A stretch of 39,946 nucleotides of DNA from Gemmatimonadota bacterium (GCA_018969225.1 JAGWYS010000005.1:1-39946), one strand, 5' to 3'; shown: positions 22,209 to 28,786, counted from the stretch's first letter. A program made the numbers and translations. The notes: a model not told the origin generated them from the sequence alone.

Positions 22209-23704
22209 GCGGGGGAGGGTCAGATCCGGGGGGCATGTGGACGCTGCGCCGCTGGCAGGCCGAGGCGTTGCCGGTGGTGATCGGGGCGCTGCGGGCGCGT
22301 CGCCGTCCGGTGGTGTCGGCGTTCATGGGCAGCGGGAAAAGCGTGTTCCTCGCCGAACTCTGCGCGAATGCCCGGATCGATCCGGGGAAGGGGATCATCG
22401 TCGCCGCCCCCCGTGCGGGGCTGGTCGAGCAGCTTGCCGCCACCCTCGGGCGCAGGATGCCGGGGCGGGTGGGGCGCTGGTATGAGGCGGCAAAGGAGGG
22501 CGGCGCGCCGGTCGTCGTCACCACCTATCAGAGCCTCCCGACGCTGACCGAGGCGTGGCGGGGGGCCGGTCGCGCTCCCTGTCTCGCGGTCTGCGACGAG
22601 GTACACGGGACAGAGGCGGACACGGTGCGGGCGTCGGTGGCCGCCCTCGACGCCCTCGCCGGTCGCCCGGTGGCGCGGGTGGGGCTGACCGCTACTCCGT
22701 TCCGGTCGCGGTCGCGGGAGTCGCTGAGCCTGTGGGATGAGGCGGTCTACCGCTACGGGTGGCGCGACGGGATCGCCGACGGGGTGATCGTCCCCTGGCG
22801 CGTGGTTCGGTGGGGCGGGGAGGGGGAGGCCGCCGAGGTGGATCGGATCTGTGTCGAGATGTTGAAGCGGGAGGGGGTGTTCCCGACGCTGGCCAGTGCG
22901 CGCACGATCCGGGATGCGGAGGCGTTCGCGGCCCTGCTCTCCGGATCTGACCTGCCCGCGATGGCGGTTCACTCGGAGCTGTCGGCGCGGGAGGTGGCGG
23001 GGCGGATCGAGGCGCTGCGGGACGGGCGGCTGCGGGTGCTGGTGCATGTCGCCATGCTGGCGGAGGGGGCGGATTTCCCCTGGTTGCGCGGGCTGATGCT
23101 CCGGCGGCGGGTCGGGGCGCGGGTGCGGTTCGTCCAGGAGGTCGGGCGGGTGCTGCGGGCGCATCCCGGGAAGGGGGAGGGGGTGGTGTTCGACCCGTTC
23201 GATCTGATGGGCGAACTCGGCCTGACGCACGATGAGGCCATCGGGGAGGCGATGGAGGCGGAGGAGGGGACAGGGACGGGCGGGGGCGGCGGGGAGGGTA
23301 GGCAGCCGGAGGCGGTGGCGGTGCTGTCGCTCTCTGATTGGCTCGCCGAGGTCGGGGCGGCGCTGTCGCGGCATGGCCTGGAGGTCGGGAGGCCGGGGCG
23401 GTGGCGGAGGGAAGCAGCAACACCGGGTCAGATCCGGGCGGCACAGGGGATGGTGTGGGCCTTGTCGTGGTGGCGCGGCCCGAAGGGGGAGGCGGTGCGG
23501 AAGCGGTTGCGGGAGTGGATTCGGGCGGGGCGGGTGCGGACGAAGGGGGATGCCTCGGATCTCATCGCCCTGCTGCGGTGGCTGGCGGATCGGTCGGCGG
23601 GGGCGCGGGAGCTGCGGAAGGGCGGGGCGTTCATTGAGGCCCAGGTGTCGTACCGGTGGCCGGTGGTGACGCTGCCGGAGGAGGTACCGACACTGGAGGA
23701 CTAA
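22205..23704 (+). CDS. SF2 DEAD/DEAH-type helicase
   Basis: This 499-residue helicase has Walker A FMGSGKS (about 40-46), motif II DEVH (about 131-134), motif III-like TATPF (about 167-171), and motif V/VI segments (VHVAMLAEGADFPWLRG, FVQEVGRVLRA, about 290-320). The order is that of phage SF2 helicases used in replication or recombination. GTG 22205 overlaps the upstream stop. ATG 22235 is an alternative start that would exclude the perfect dispersed motif (22218-22233, read SDPGG). The C-terminal 150 residues are Gly/Arg-rich and carry two shorter motif copies. Confidence 0.8.
   Translation: MSGGGSDPGGMWTLRRWQAEALPVVIGALRARRRPVVSAFMGSGKSVFLAELCANARIDPGKGIIVAAPRAGLVEQLAATLGRRMPGRVGRWYEAAKEGGAPVVVTTYQSLPTLTEAWRGAGRAPCLAVCDEVHGTEADTVRASVAALDALAGRPVARVGLTATPFRSRSRESLSLWDEAVYRYGWRDGIADGVIVPWRVVRWGGEGEAAEVDRICVEMLKREGVFPTLASARTIRDAEAFAALLSGSDLPAMAVHSELSAREVAGRIEALRDGRLRVLVHVAMLAEGADFPWLRGLMLRRRVGARVRFVQEVGRVLRAHPGKGEGVVFDPFDLMGELGLTHDEAIGEAMEAEEGTGTGGGGGEGRQPEAVAVLSLSDWLAEVGAALSRHGLEVGRPGRWRREAATPGQIRAAQGMVWALSWWRGPKGEAVRKRLREWIRAGRVRTKGDASDLIALLRWLADRSAGARELRKGGAFIEAQVSYRWPVVTLPEEVPTLED
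22218..22233 (+). repeat. Dispersed 16-bp motif, perfect copy
   Basis: Lies between the GTG start of the helicase gene and the conserved helicase core, read as SDPGG. If translation begins at ATG 22235 this copy is non-coding. Confidence 0.9.
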
Positions 23705-23715
23705 AGAATCTTCAC

Positions 23716-23752
23716 GATACGCCTTGACGCTATCAGGGCGGTACGCTATATA
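23716..23752 (+). promoter_or_regulatory. Regulon promoter P3
   Basis: -35 TTGACG (23724-23729), 17 bp, -10 TATATA (23747-23752). Half-sites GATAC (23716-23720) and CTATC (23730-23734), 9 bases apart, flank the -35. The leader to ATG 23797 is nearly identical to that of P2, which fixes the start codon. Confidence 0.85.
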
Positions 23753-23796
23753 GATGGTGTGAGGGCGAGATGAACCAAGCGCCCCGAGGAGAGAAG

Positions 23797-24051
23797 ATGA
23801 ACACCGACACCCTGACCGCCGAGATCTTCAACGCCTGCGCCGACCTGCCCGAGACCGTCGGCTGCCGCGTCCTGTGCATCTGGGAGATCCTGGTCGGGAT
23901 GGCCGATCAGCCGAACGTAATCCAGCCCTCGGGCCGGACTACCCGCGAGGTCATGGCGGCCATCGCTACCCAGATGACGGGCCGCCTCCCCGACGCGCTC
24001 GCCTCCGATGTCCGCGCCTGGATCGGGGTGCCGCCCGCCCCGATGTACTGA
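23797..24051 (+). CDS. Early protein (84 residues)
   Basis: I use ATG 23797, after GAGGAGAGAAG. Alignment with the P2 leader, which has the same GTGTGAGGGCGAG and GAGAGAAG-ATG blocks, shows that the upstream ATG 23770 falls in untranslated leader. The product is helical (TAEIFNACADLPETVGCRVL, REVMAAIATQMTGRLPDALA). No family recognised. It is the first gene of a short early operon. Confidence 0.55.
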   Translation: MNTDTLTAEIFNACADLPETVGCRVLCIWEILVGMADQPNVIQPSGRTTREVMAAIATQMTGRLPDALASDVRAWIGVPPAPMY

Positions 24052-24161
24052 CGGCGAGGGCAACGGGGCGGCCCGCAACGCCCCGGCACCGCGTCATCCG
24101 GCGCGGCGTGGCCCCTGCAAGGATGGGGCATCCGGCACGGCAACCGGAACAGGAGGAACCC

Positions 24162-24308
24162 ATGAAGCGCCCGATCCCGAACAAGCTCCGCACCGGCTAC
24201 ATCTGCCCCGATTGCCGGTGGGCGTGGCACCTGTGCGACTGCGCTGAGAAGTGCAGCGCCCCCGGCGCGAAGGTGGCCCCGCTGGTGTCGCGGCGGGGTG
24301 CGCGATGA
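24162..24308 (+). CDS. Small zinc-binding protein (48 residues)
   Basis: ATG 24162 follows AGGAGG. The product is basic with a dense Cys cluster, CPDCRWAWHLCDCAEKC (about 15-31), suggesting one zinc site. It is separated from the gene upstream by 110 bases that hold no other clear gene. The next ATG overlaps its stop. A small nucleic-acid- or protein-binding role is likely. Confidence 0.5.
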   Translation: MKRPIPNKLRTGYICPDCRWAWHLCDCAEKCSAPGAKVAPLVSRRGAR

Positions 24309-24679
24309 TCGTGGACGCGTGGCGGGTTCCTGAGATCGAGCTTCACCGTCGGGCGCTGGCGGGCCGGGCTGACCCGCTCGCCGCCTTGACCGGGTGGGAG
24401 GCGTTCGACAATGCCGAGATGGAGAGGATCGCGGCGGAGCGGGGGCGCCTCATGGCGGAGGTCAAGGCTACCGCCGAGGTCGTCGGTGAACACCGGCAGA
24501 CGATCCGGCTGTTCCCGGCGCAGGCAAAGGCGCTGAACAAGGAGATCGCCGCCATCTACGAGCGGCACGACGAGGCGCTACGGCAGATCGTGAATCTGAA
24601 CTCCACCGAGGAAGCCGTTCAGGGGCGGCTGGCGATCTGGGTGGCGCTGCGGGCGGAGATCGAGGCGGAGCCGGTCTGA
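24305..24679 (+). CDS. Coiled-coil early protein (124 residues)
   Basis: ATG 24305 overlaps the previous stop (ATGA). The product is mostly alpha-helical and charged, with a long amphipathic segment from about 35 to 115 (RIAAERGRLMAEVKATAEVV, FPAQAKALNKEIAAIYERHD). The composition resembles phage structural-maintenance or Gam-like coiled coils, but no signature is present. It ends 20 bases before promoter P4. Confidence 0.5.
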   Translation: MIVDAWRVPEIELHRRALAGRADPLAALTGWEAFDNAEMERIAAERGRLMAEVKATAEVVGEHRQTIRLFPAQAKALNKEIAAIYERHDEALRQIVNLNSTEEAVQGRLAIWVALRAEIEAEPV

Positions 24680-24700
24680 TCAATCTTCGCGTATCTGCAC

Positions 24701-24737
24701 GATAGACCTTGACGCTATCACGGCGGTACGCTATATA
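24701..24737 (+). promoter_or_regulatory. Regulon promoter P4
   Basis: -35 TTGACG (24709-24714), 17 bp, -10 TATATA (24732-24737). The perfect dyad GATAG (24701-24705)-N9-CTATC (24715-24719) surrounds the -35. An extra half-site GTATC lies at 24691-24695, five bases upstream of the dyad, as in P5. Confidence 0.85.
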
Positions 24738-24759
24738 GATGGTGTCGAAAGGAGACACC

Positions 24760-25209
24760 ATGAGCGCCGCCAAGAAGAACCTCACCATCACCGAGTCCAT
24801 CGTTCCCTTCATCTTCCACGGCTACACCAACTCTGTCACCACCTGCGACTGCTGCGGGCGCGACGGCCTGAAGGTGACGGTCGCGCTGTGGGATGCGGTC
24901 GAGGCGCAGGAGGTGTACTTCGGGACTACCTGCGCGGCCCGCGCCATGAGCATCGGCGTCAAGGAGGTCAAGCACCGCGCCGACGCCGCCGAGCTGGCGC
25001 GCATCGAGGAGCAGATGGCGGCGTTCAAAGCGAAGTCAGAAGCCGAGGGCCGGGCGTTTCGGGAGTGGATGATCAGCCGGTTCACCCCGGTGTACTACAT
25101 GAATGAGAAGGAACTGAAGAACCTGGAGATCATCACCACCTGTCGGCGGGCGGGGCTGACGATTGGGCAGGTGAGGCAGATGTATAAGGATGAGACGGGC
25201 GCGGTGTAA
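24760..25209 (+). CDS. Zn-binding early protein (149 residues)
   Basis: ATG 24760 follows GGAGACACC. The in-frame ATG 24739 abuts the -10 box and precedes the transcription start. The N-terminal half has CDCCGRDGLKVTVAL (about 28-42) and YFGTTCAAR (about 52-60), a Cys pattern seen in a common phage early-protein family of unknown function. A long basic helix and a C-terminal HTH-like segment (RRAGLTIGQVRQMYKDE) follow. It is transcribed from P4 and terminated by a hairpin immediately after its stop. Confidence 0.6.
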   Translation: MSAAKKNLTITESIVPFIFHGYTNSVTTCDCCGRDGLKVTVALWDAVEAQEVYFGTTCAARAMSIGVKEVKHRADAAELARIEEQMAAFKAKSEAEGRAFREWMISRFTPVYYMNEKELKNLEIITTCRRAGLTIGQVRQMYKDETGAV

Positions 25210-25227
25210 CCGGGGTAGCGCCCCGGT
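25209..25227 (+). terminator. GC-rich hairpin after the P4 gene
   Basis: ACCGGGG (25209-25215), loop TAGCG, CCCCGGT (25221-25227): a perfect 7-bp stem at the stop codon, without a T-run. Its loop and 3' arm overlap the conserved GGTAGC element, so regulation by structure is possible. Confidence 0.45.
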
Positions 25228-25244
25228 GGGCGGCGGGATAGGGG
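25214..25244 (+). promoter_or_regulatory. GGTAGC-N17-GATAGG element, copy C
   Basis: GGTAGCG (25214-25220), 11 bases, GGCGGGATAGGGG (25232-25244). Same blocks and spacing as at 13.66 and 18.57 kb. It is followed by ATGs at 25245 and 25249 that open only short frames (48 and 39 codons) without ribosome sites; the first convincing gene downstream starts at 25372. Confidence 0.5.
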
Positions 25245-25279
25245 ATGGATGCCGTTGCTTGGCGGTGTGTCTCGGTGGC

Positions 25280-25308
25280 GGGGGATGGGAGTCGCGATCC
25301 CATCCCCC
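25280..25308 (+). terminator. Strong hairpin in the 25.2-25.4 kb gap
   Basis: GGGGGATGGGA (25280-25290), loop GTCGCGA, TCCCATCCCCC (25298-25308): a perfect 11-bp stem. There is no T-run, so it may terminate weakly or shape the leader of the gene at 25372. Apart from this hairpin and copy C, I see nothing in the 162-base gap. Confidence 0.5.
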
Positions 25309-25371
25309 GTTGCCCTACAAGGGATACGCTGGCAGGCAGGCACAGACATACACTCCAAGCAAGGGTGAAAG

Positions 25372-25680
25372 ATGACGAACAAGGAGACTAAGGCGGTCTT
25401 TGACCGTCTGGCGCGGCGCCACCTCCAAGAGATGATCGGAGCTGAACGTCCCGCCGGATTGAACGAGATCGATGCCGCGACGCTGGTGTGGCGCATCTGC
25501 TACGACCCGGGGCGGAAGGCACAGAAGGTGCGCATGATCTGGCGGATCGCCTTTCAGAGCGCCGAACAGGCACTCGCTGATTCGGGGCTTCCGAGGCGCA
25601 ACTGCTGGTATGTTCTGCCCCCGCTGGCGGCCACTGTGGCGGAGGGTCAAGATCCGGGCCGCGCCATGTTGACAGCGTAA
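25372..25680 (+). CDS. Uncharacterised protein (102 residues)
   Basis: ATG 25372 follows AGGGTGA. The product is basic and helical (AVFDRLARRHLQEMIGAERP, KVRMIWRIAFQSAEQALADS). The G+C content is lower than in neighbouring genes, suggesting acquisition. It is the first gene after the long structured gap and may lead the transcript of the RHH and helicase genes. No family recognised. Confidence 0.5.
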   Translation: MTNKETKAVFDRLARRHLQEMIGAERPAGLNEIDAATLVWRICYDPGRKAQKVRMIWRIAFQSAEQALADSGLPRRNCWYVLPPLAATVAEGQDPGRAMLTA

Positions 25681-25696
25681 ACAGCGCGGGATACTT
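25669..25696 (+). promoter_or_regulatory. Possible promoter of the RHH-helicase pair
   Basis: TTGACA (25669-25674), 16 bp, ATACTT (25691-25696), ending 18 bases before ATG 25715 and its AGGAGG. The -10 is weak, so this is tentative. Confidence 0.35.
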
Positions 25697-25714
25697 GCCA
25701 GTCAGGAGGTGAAC

Positions 25715-25894
25715 ATGAACGGCAAGATTCAGCGCATCCCCGCCGGGATGTACGCAGAGGCGGAGCAGATCGCGCAGGAGATGAAGCGCGATCCGGTCTA
25801 TGGCCCGATGGTGCGCGGGCCGATGGATGTGATCCGGGTCGCGCTCCGGCGCGGGCTGGACGCGATGAAGGCTGAGCGGGGAGGTGCGGCATGA
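25715..25894 (+). CDS. Small ribbon-helix-helix-like protein
   Basis: ATG 25715 has AGGAGG five bases upstream. GTG 25709 is too close to that site. The 59-residue product has a short basic strand (KIQRIPAGMYAEAEQIAQEM) and a second helix (MDVIRVALRRGLDAMKAE), the RHH layout. It overlaps the SF3 helicase start (ATGA), so it may be a replication regulator or the iteron-binding protein. Neither is shown. Confidence 0.5.
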   Translation: MNGKIQRIPAGMYAEAEQIAQEMKRDPVYGPMVRGPMDVIRVALRRGLDAMKAERGGAA

Positions 25895-27294
25895 GCGACG
25901 ATCTCGACTTCACCGAGGACGTGGACAGCGCCCCCGCTGGCGCGCCCACACTGACCGACAAGGGCAACGCGGAGGTGTTCGCCGCGCAGAACGCGGGCGC
26001 GGCCTGCTGGTGCGCCTCGATGCCGGGTGACGGGTGGATGACCTGGGATGCGTACCGGTGGCGGCCTGACATGAACCGCCGCACGGTGCAGGCGGCGATG
26101 CAGATCGGGGAGTGGTGGCGCAAGCAGGCACCGCCCGCCGTACCGGATGGGAGCAGCGATCCCCGCGACGAAGAACAGGCGGCGCGGCGCAAGGCGATCC
26201 TCAGCCACGCAATGCGCTCGGAGTCGGCGCGGGCCGTGCGCGGGATGCTCGATCTGGCGCAGCCCCTGATGGCTGTTGAGGCGGGGCGGTTCGACGCGGG
26301 CGACATGCTGCTCTGCACCCCGGCGCGGACGTATGACCTCGCCACCTGGAAGCACCGCGCCCCCGCGCCCGGTGACTATGTGACGCGGGCGACCTCGGTC
26401 AACGTCGGGGGGGACTGCCCCACCTGGATCGCATTCCTGGATCGGATCATGGGCGGGGACGCTGAGATGGTCGCGTACCTTCAGCGGGTGGTCGGCTACT
26501 GCCTGACCGGCTCGACGGCGGAACAGTGCATCTTCATCGCGCACGGGTCGGGGGCGAATGGGAAAAGCACCTTCATGGAGGCCATCGCCTACGTCATGGG
26601 GGACTACGCGACGACGACGAGCGTTGACACGTTCACGGCGCGGCGGCAGGGGGCGATCCCGAACGACCTCGCAGCCCTCGCCGGGGCGCGGCTGGTGTCG
26701 TGTTCGGAGACGGCGGAGGGGGGCGGGCTGGATGAGGGGCTGGTGAAGCAGATCAGCGGCGGGGAGCAGGTCAGCGCCCGGTTCCTGCAACGCGAGTTCT
26801 TCACATTCACCCCCAAGTTCAAGCTCTGGATGCTCACCAACCACAAGCCGATCATCAAAGGGACGGATAACGGAATCTGGCGGCGCATCCGGCTCATCCC
26901 GTTCGATGTCACGATCCCGCCCGAGGAGCGGGACAAGGATCTCCCCGCGAAGCTGCGCGCCGAGGCGGGCGGGATCTTGAAGTGGGCGCTGACCGGCCTG
27001 CGCCAGTGGCGGGAGGGGGGGCTGAAAGACCCGGAGAAGGTCAAGGCGGCGACGGACAGCTACCGGGGGGAGATGGACATCCTCGGCGACTTCCTCAACG
27101 AGATGTGCTTGGTCGGGGCGGGACACAAGATCACCAACGGCCTGCTGTACTCGACGTACAGCCAGTGGGCGAAGGACAACGGGCTTCAGCCGAAGTCACA
27201 CAAGTGGCTGACCCGCGCCCTGCTCGACAAGGGGATTCAGCAGTCGTCGTGCCGGTCGGATGGCCGGATGTGGATCGGGGTCACGCTGCGCTGA
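25891..27294 (+). CDS. SF3 (D5/P4-type) replicative helicase
   Basis: This 467-residue protein is the helicase part of phage/plasmid P4-family primases. It has a D5_N-like domain (about 90-205), Walker A HGSGANGKSTF (about 218-228), a Walker B/B' region ending LVSCSET (about 270-276), and motif C FKLWMLTNHKPIIKGTDNGI (Asn about 317). A winged-helix-like end follows (SHKWLTRALLDKGIQQSSCR). It lacks the N-terminal primase, which is supplied by the prim-pol at 18.9-19.8 kb. It should unwind the candidate origin that begins 60 bases downstream. Confidence 0.88.
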   Translation: MSDDLDFTEDVDSAPAGAPTLTDKGNAEVFAAQNAGAACWCASMPGDGWMTWDAYRWRPDMNRRTVQAAMQIGEWWRKQAPPAVPDGSSDPRDEEQAARRKAILSHAMRSESARAVRGMLDLAQPLMAVEAGRFDAGDMLLCTPARTYDLATWKHRAPAPGDYVTRATSVNVGGDCPTWIAFLDRIMGGDAEMVAYLQRVVGYCLTGSTAEQCIFIAHGSGANGKSTFMEAIAYVMGDYATTTSVDTFTARRQGAIPNDLAALAGARLVSCSETAEGGGLDEGLVKQISGGEQVSARFLQREFFTFTPKFKLWMLTNHKPIIKGTDNGIWRRIRLIPFDVTIPPEERDKDLPAKLRAEAGGILKWALTGLRQWREGGLKDPEKVKAATDSYRGEMDILGDFLNEMCLVGAGHKITNGLLYSTYSQWAKDNGLQPKSHKWLTRALLDKGIQQSSCRSDGRMWIGVTLR

Positions 27295-27316
27295 CAGGAT
27301 CGGGGATGGCATGAAC

Positions 27317-27349
27317 GAGGGGGCGGGCCGGGAACGGTGCCGCCCCCTC
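27317..27349 (+). terminator. Terminator-like hairpin after the SF3 helicase
   Basis: GAGGGGGCGG (27317-27326), 13-base loop, CCGCCCCCTC (27340-27349): a perfect 10-bp stem 22 bases after the stop, followed by a short TTT. It would separate helicase transcription from the origin region. Confidence 0.6.
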
Positions 27350-27356
27350 CGCGTTT

Positions 27357-27644
27357 AGGACACATCCGGCCCGGATAGGACACATTAGGACAGATCGAAA
27401 AACGGATGTGTCCTGATATTTTGAAGGTTAGATGTGCATTGTTTCGATGGTAGGACACATAGGACACGTTTTTGATGGGTGTCGTTCCTATATAGAGATG
27501 ATTCAGAAAGTGCTGTGCGTAACCCCTTCAGAATGTGTCCTATGTGTCCTTGATTGCAGAATGGTAGATAGACACTCATCTATTCCGGGACACTTCCGTT
27601 TTTGAAGTGTCCTACAAGTGTCCTCTTTTGCCCGGATGTGTCCT
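27357..27644. other. Candidate replication origin with AGGACACAT iterons
   Basis: Eight exact or one-mismatch copies of AGGACACAT, and three looser ones, occur in 288 non-coding bases. Direct: 27357, 27377, 27387 (AGGACAGAT), 27452, 27461 (AGGACACGT) and 27587 (GGGACACTT). Inverted (ATGTGTCCT or AAGTGTCCT): 27406, 27533, 27542, 27605, 27616 and 27636. Tandem pairs at 27452-27469 and 27533-27550 face each other across an AT-rich core. Segments 27421-27480 and 27541-27600 are about 42-43% G+C against about 68% elsewhere. The array begins just after the SF3 helicase gene. Iterons plus an AT-rich zone beside a replicative helicase is the standard form of a phage or plasmid origin. Confidence 0.75.
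27489..27494 (+). promoter_or_regulatory. Isolated TATATA box inside the origin
   Basis: CCTATATAGAGATG resembles the -10 and start region of the regulon promoters, but no -35 lies 17 bases upstream. It could be a degenerate promoter, an origin-firing transcript or simply part of the AT-rich unwinding zone. Confidence 0.3.
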
Positions 27645-27649
27645 CCCTG

Positions 27650-27665
27650 CCCCCCGGATCTGACC
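27650..27665 (-). repeat. Dispersed 16-bp motif, perfect copy (intergenic)
   Basis: Six bases after the last iteron. It forms an inverted pair with the copy at 27704, one of the few places where the motif is outside genes. Confidence 0.9.
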
Positions 27666-27703
27666 CTCCCTCCCCTCCCGACGCGCTCATCCTGTCCGCA
27701 CCT

Positions 27704-27718
27704 GTCAGATCCGGGGGG
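27704..27718 (+). repeat. Dispersed 16-bp motif, near-perfect copy (intergenic)
   Basis: Fifteen matching bases (first G replaced by T), two bases upstream of the -35 box at 27721. It faces the copy at 27650 across 38 bases. Confidence 0.85.
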
Positions 27719-27720
27719 CG

Positions 27721-27749
27721 TTGACCGGGGGCGTATACTATAGTATACG
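27721..27749 (+). promoter_or_regulatory. Promoter overlapped by an 18-bp perfect palindrome
   Basis: -35 TTGACC (27721-27726), 17 bp, -10 TATACG (27744-27749). The palindrome CGTATACTATAGTATACG (27732-27749) covers the spacer and the whole -10, so a bound dimer would block transcription of the Lar-ThyX-methylase genes. Confidence 0.75.
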
Positions 27750-27765
27750 GTGTGAGAGGTGACTG

Positions 27766-28239
27766 ATGGATGAACTGCTCCCCTGCCCGTTCTGTGGAGG
27801 CGATGCCGTCGAGCGCCCATTCTTCAGAGGGATGTCGATCATCCGGTGTCGCAAGTGCAGGGCTGATGGGAAGGCGGGCAACACGCTCGATGAAGCGGTC
27901 GCCGCGTGGAACCGGCGCACCTCTCCTCCCTGCCCCCCGGATCTGACCACCCAAGCCGACGCCGAGATCGCCATCCTCCGCAGCGACCTGCGCGCCGCCC
28001 GTGCCGAGCGTGACGCGCTCCGCGATGAGGTCGCCGCCCTGCGCGCTGCACAGGCAGCCACGGTGGTACAGATCCCCGACCCGTGCCGCCCGGTGCTGAC
28101 GATGACCCCCGCGCCGAGGTGGGTACAGGGTGGCGGGCGGGTGCCTGCCCTCGTCATCGGGGCCGGGGCCGGGTATGTCCTCGTCGTCACCGATGGCGAT
28201 CCCACCGTCAAGGCCGTCCCCGCCTCGGAGGTCAAGTGA
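27766..28239 (+). CDS. Lar-like restriction-alleviation protein with coiled coil
   Basis: Residues about 1-51 match the Lar family: LLPCPFCGGDAV (Cys 7 and 10), IIRCRKCRADGK (Cys 28 and 31) and LDEAVAAWNRR. Lar proteins relieve type I restriction, apparently by affecting the host enzyme. After a perfect dispersed motif (27933-27948, read PPDLT) comes a coiled coil (AILRSDLRAARAERDALRDE) and a small beta domain (about 105-157), making this longer than Lar alone. ATG 27766 follows GAGAGGTGA. The motif lies exactly at the domain boundary. Confidence 0.7.
   Translation: MDELLPCPFCGGDAVERPFFRGMSIIRCRKCRADGKAGNTLDEAVAAWNRRTSPPCPPDLTTQADAEIAILRSDLRAARAERDALRDEVAALRAAQAATVVQIPDPCRPVLTMTPAPRWVQGGGRVPALVIGAGAGYVLVVTDGDPTVKAVPASEVK
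27933..27948 (-). repeat. Dispersed 16-bp motif, perfect copy
   Basis: Sits at the junction between the Lar-like zinc domain and the coiled coil, read as PPDLT. Confidence 0.9.
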
Positions 28240-28391
28240 ACTGCCACCACCCCGAGGCCATTGAGCGCCGACGGGTGGGCGCGGGTCGCCGCACCGGGTT
28301 CAGGCTGGAGGGGGAGCAGCGCGGGAGATGGAGTAGATTTCGGACGTACCTCTACAGTGCGGCATGGAACGCCGCGAAGGATGGACTGTGA
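28236..28391 (+). CDS. Small basic protein (51 residues)
   Basis: GTG 28236 overlaps the preceding stop, and its own TGA overlaps the next GTG. Overlaps at both ends support translation. The product is strongly basic (IERRRVGAGRRTGFRLEGEQ, then RGRWSRFRTYLYSAAWNAA), suggesting nucleic-acid binding. No family recognised. Confidence 0.45.
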   Translation: MNCHHPEAIERRRVGAGRRTGFRLEGEQRGRWSRFRTYLYSAAWNAAKDGL

Positions 28392-28786
28392 ACCCCCTCG
28401 ACCCCCAGCCCCCGCCCACCCCCGCCGCCGGGGACGTATGGGCCGACCTGATCCCCAACCTGCCCGACATCCTCCGGCCCTACGCCACCGAGCGCCGGGC
28501 GCAGGGCATTGAGCGGTATGGCACGCCCCTCCAGGCCGACAACGGGCGCGACGCCCTCGCCGATGCGTTCCAGGAGGAGCTTGACCGGATCGCATACCTC
28601 CGGCAGTACAACCTCCGGATGCAGGCCAACCTTGACGCTGCCATCGCCAGCACCGGCAAGCGCAGCGCGGCGGCCCGCTGGCACGCTGATCGGGTGTGGT
28701 GGTCAGCGGCACAAATCGGCCGAGCGATCAGCGATGCAACCCGTACGGCCCTGGAGATCGAGGTGGTCAAGGCGGGTGCGCCATGA
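28388..28786 (+). CDS. Conserved phage protein, MazG-like helical fold possible
   Basis: GTG 28388 overlaps the previous stop. The 132-residue product is helical. Its core IERYGTPLQADNGRDALADA followed by FQEELDRIAYLRQYNLRM (about 41-80) is a pattern I associate with a widespread phage family near nucleotide-metabolism genes. The acidic E..D helix arrangement recalls MazG-like pyrophosphohydrolases. It directly precedes thyX with an ATGA overlap, so a role in nucleotide pools is plausible. Enzyme activity is inferred, not seen. Confidence 0.5.
   Translation: MNPLDPQPPPTPAAGDVWADLIPNLPDILRPYATERRAQGIERYGTPLQADNGRDALADAFQEELDRIAYLRQYNLRMQANLDAAIASTGKRSAAARWHADRVWWSAAQIGRAISDATRTALEIEVVKAGAP

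Noticed and set aside
22220-23374. 384-codon - strand frame under the helicase
   Set aside because: His/Pro/Arg-rich shadow. The sense frame has all helicase motifs.
23770-23796. Upstream ATG for the early gene after P3
   Set aside because: Alignment with the P2 leader shows this is untranslated leader. The conserved ribosome site serves ATG 23797.
24739-24759. ATG 24739 as start of the early Zn-binding gene
   Set aside because: It abuts the -10 box and would lie upstream of the transcription start. ATG 24760 has GGAGACACC before it.
25245-25391. Small frames after GGTAGC element copy C
   Set aside because: No ribosome site; they run through an 11-bp perfect hairpin and have unusual composition.
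27357-27644. CRISPR array
   Set aside because: Repeats are 9 bp, in both orientations and unevenly spaced, with no unique spacers and no cas genes. They fit iterons.
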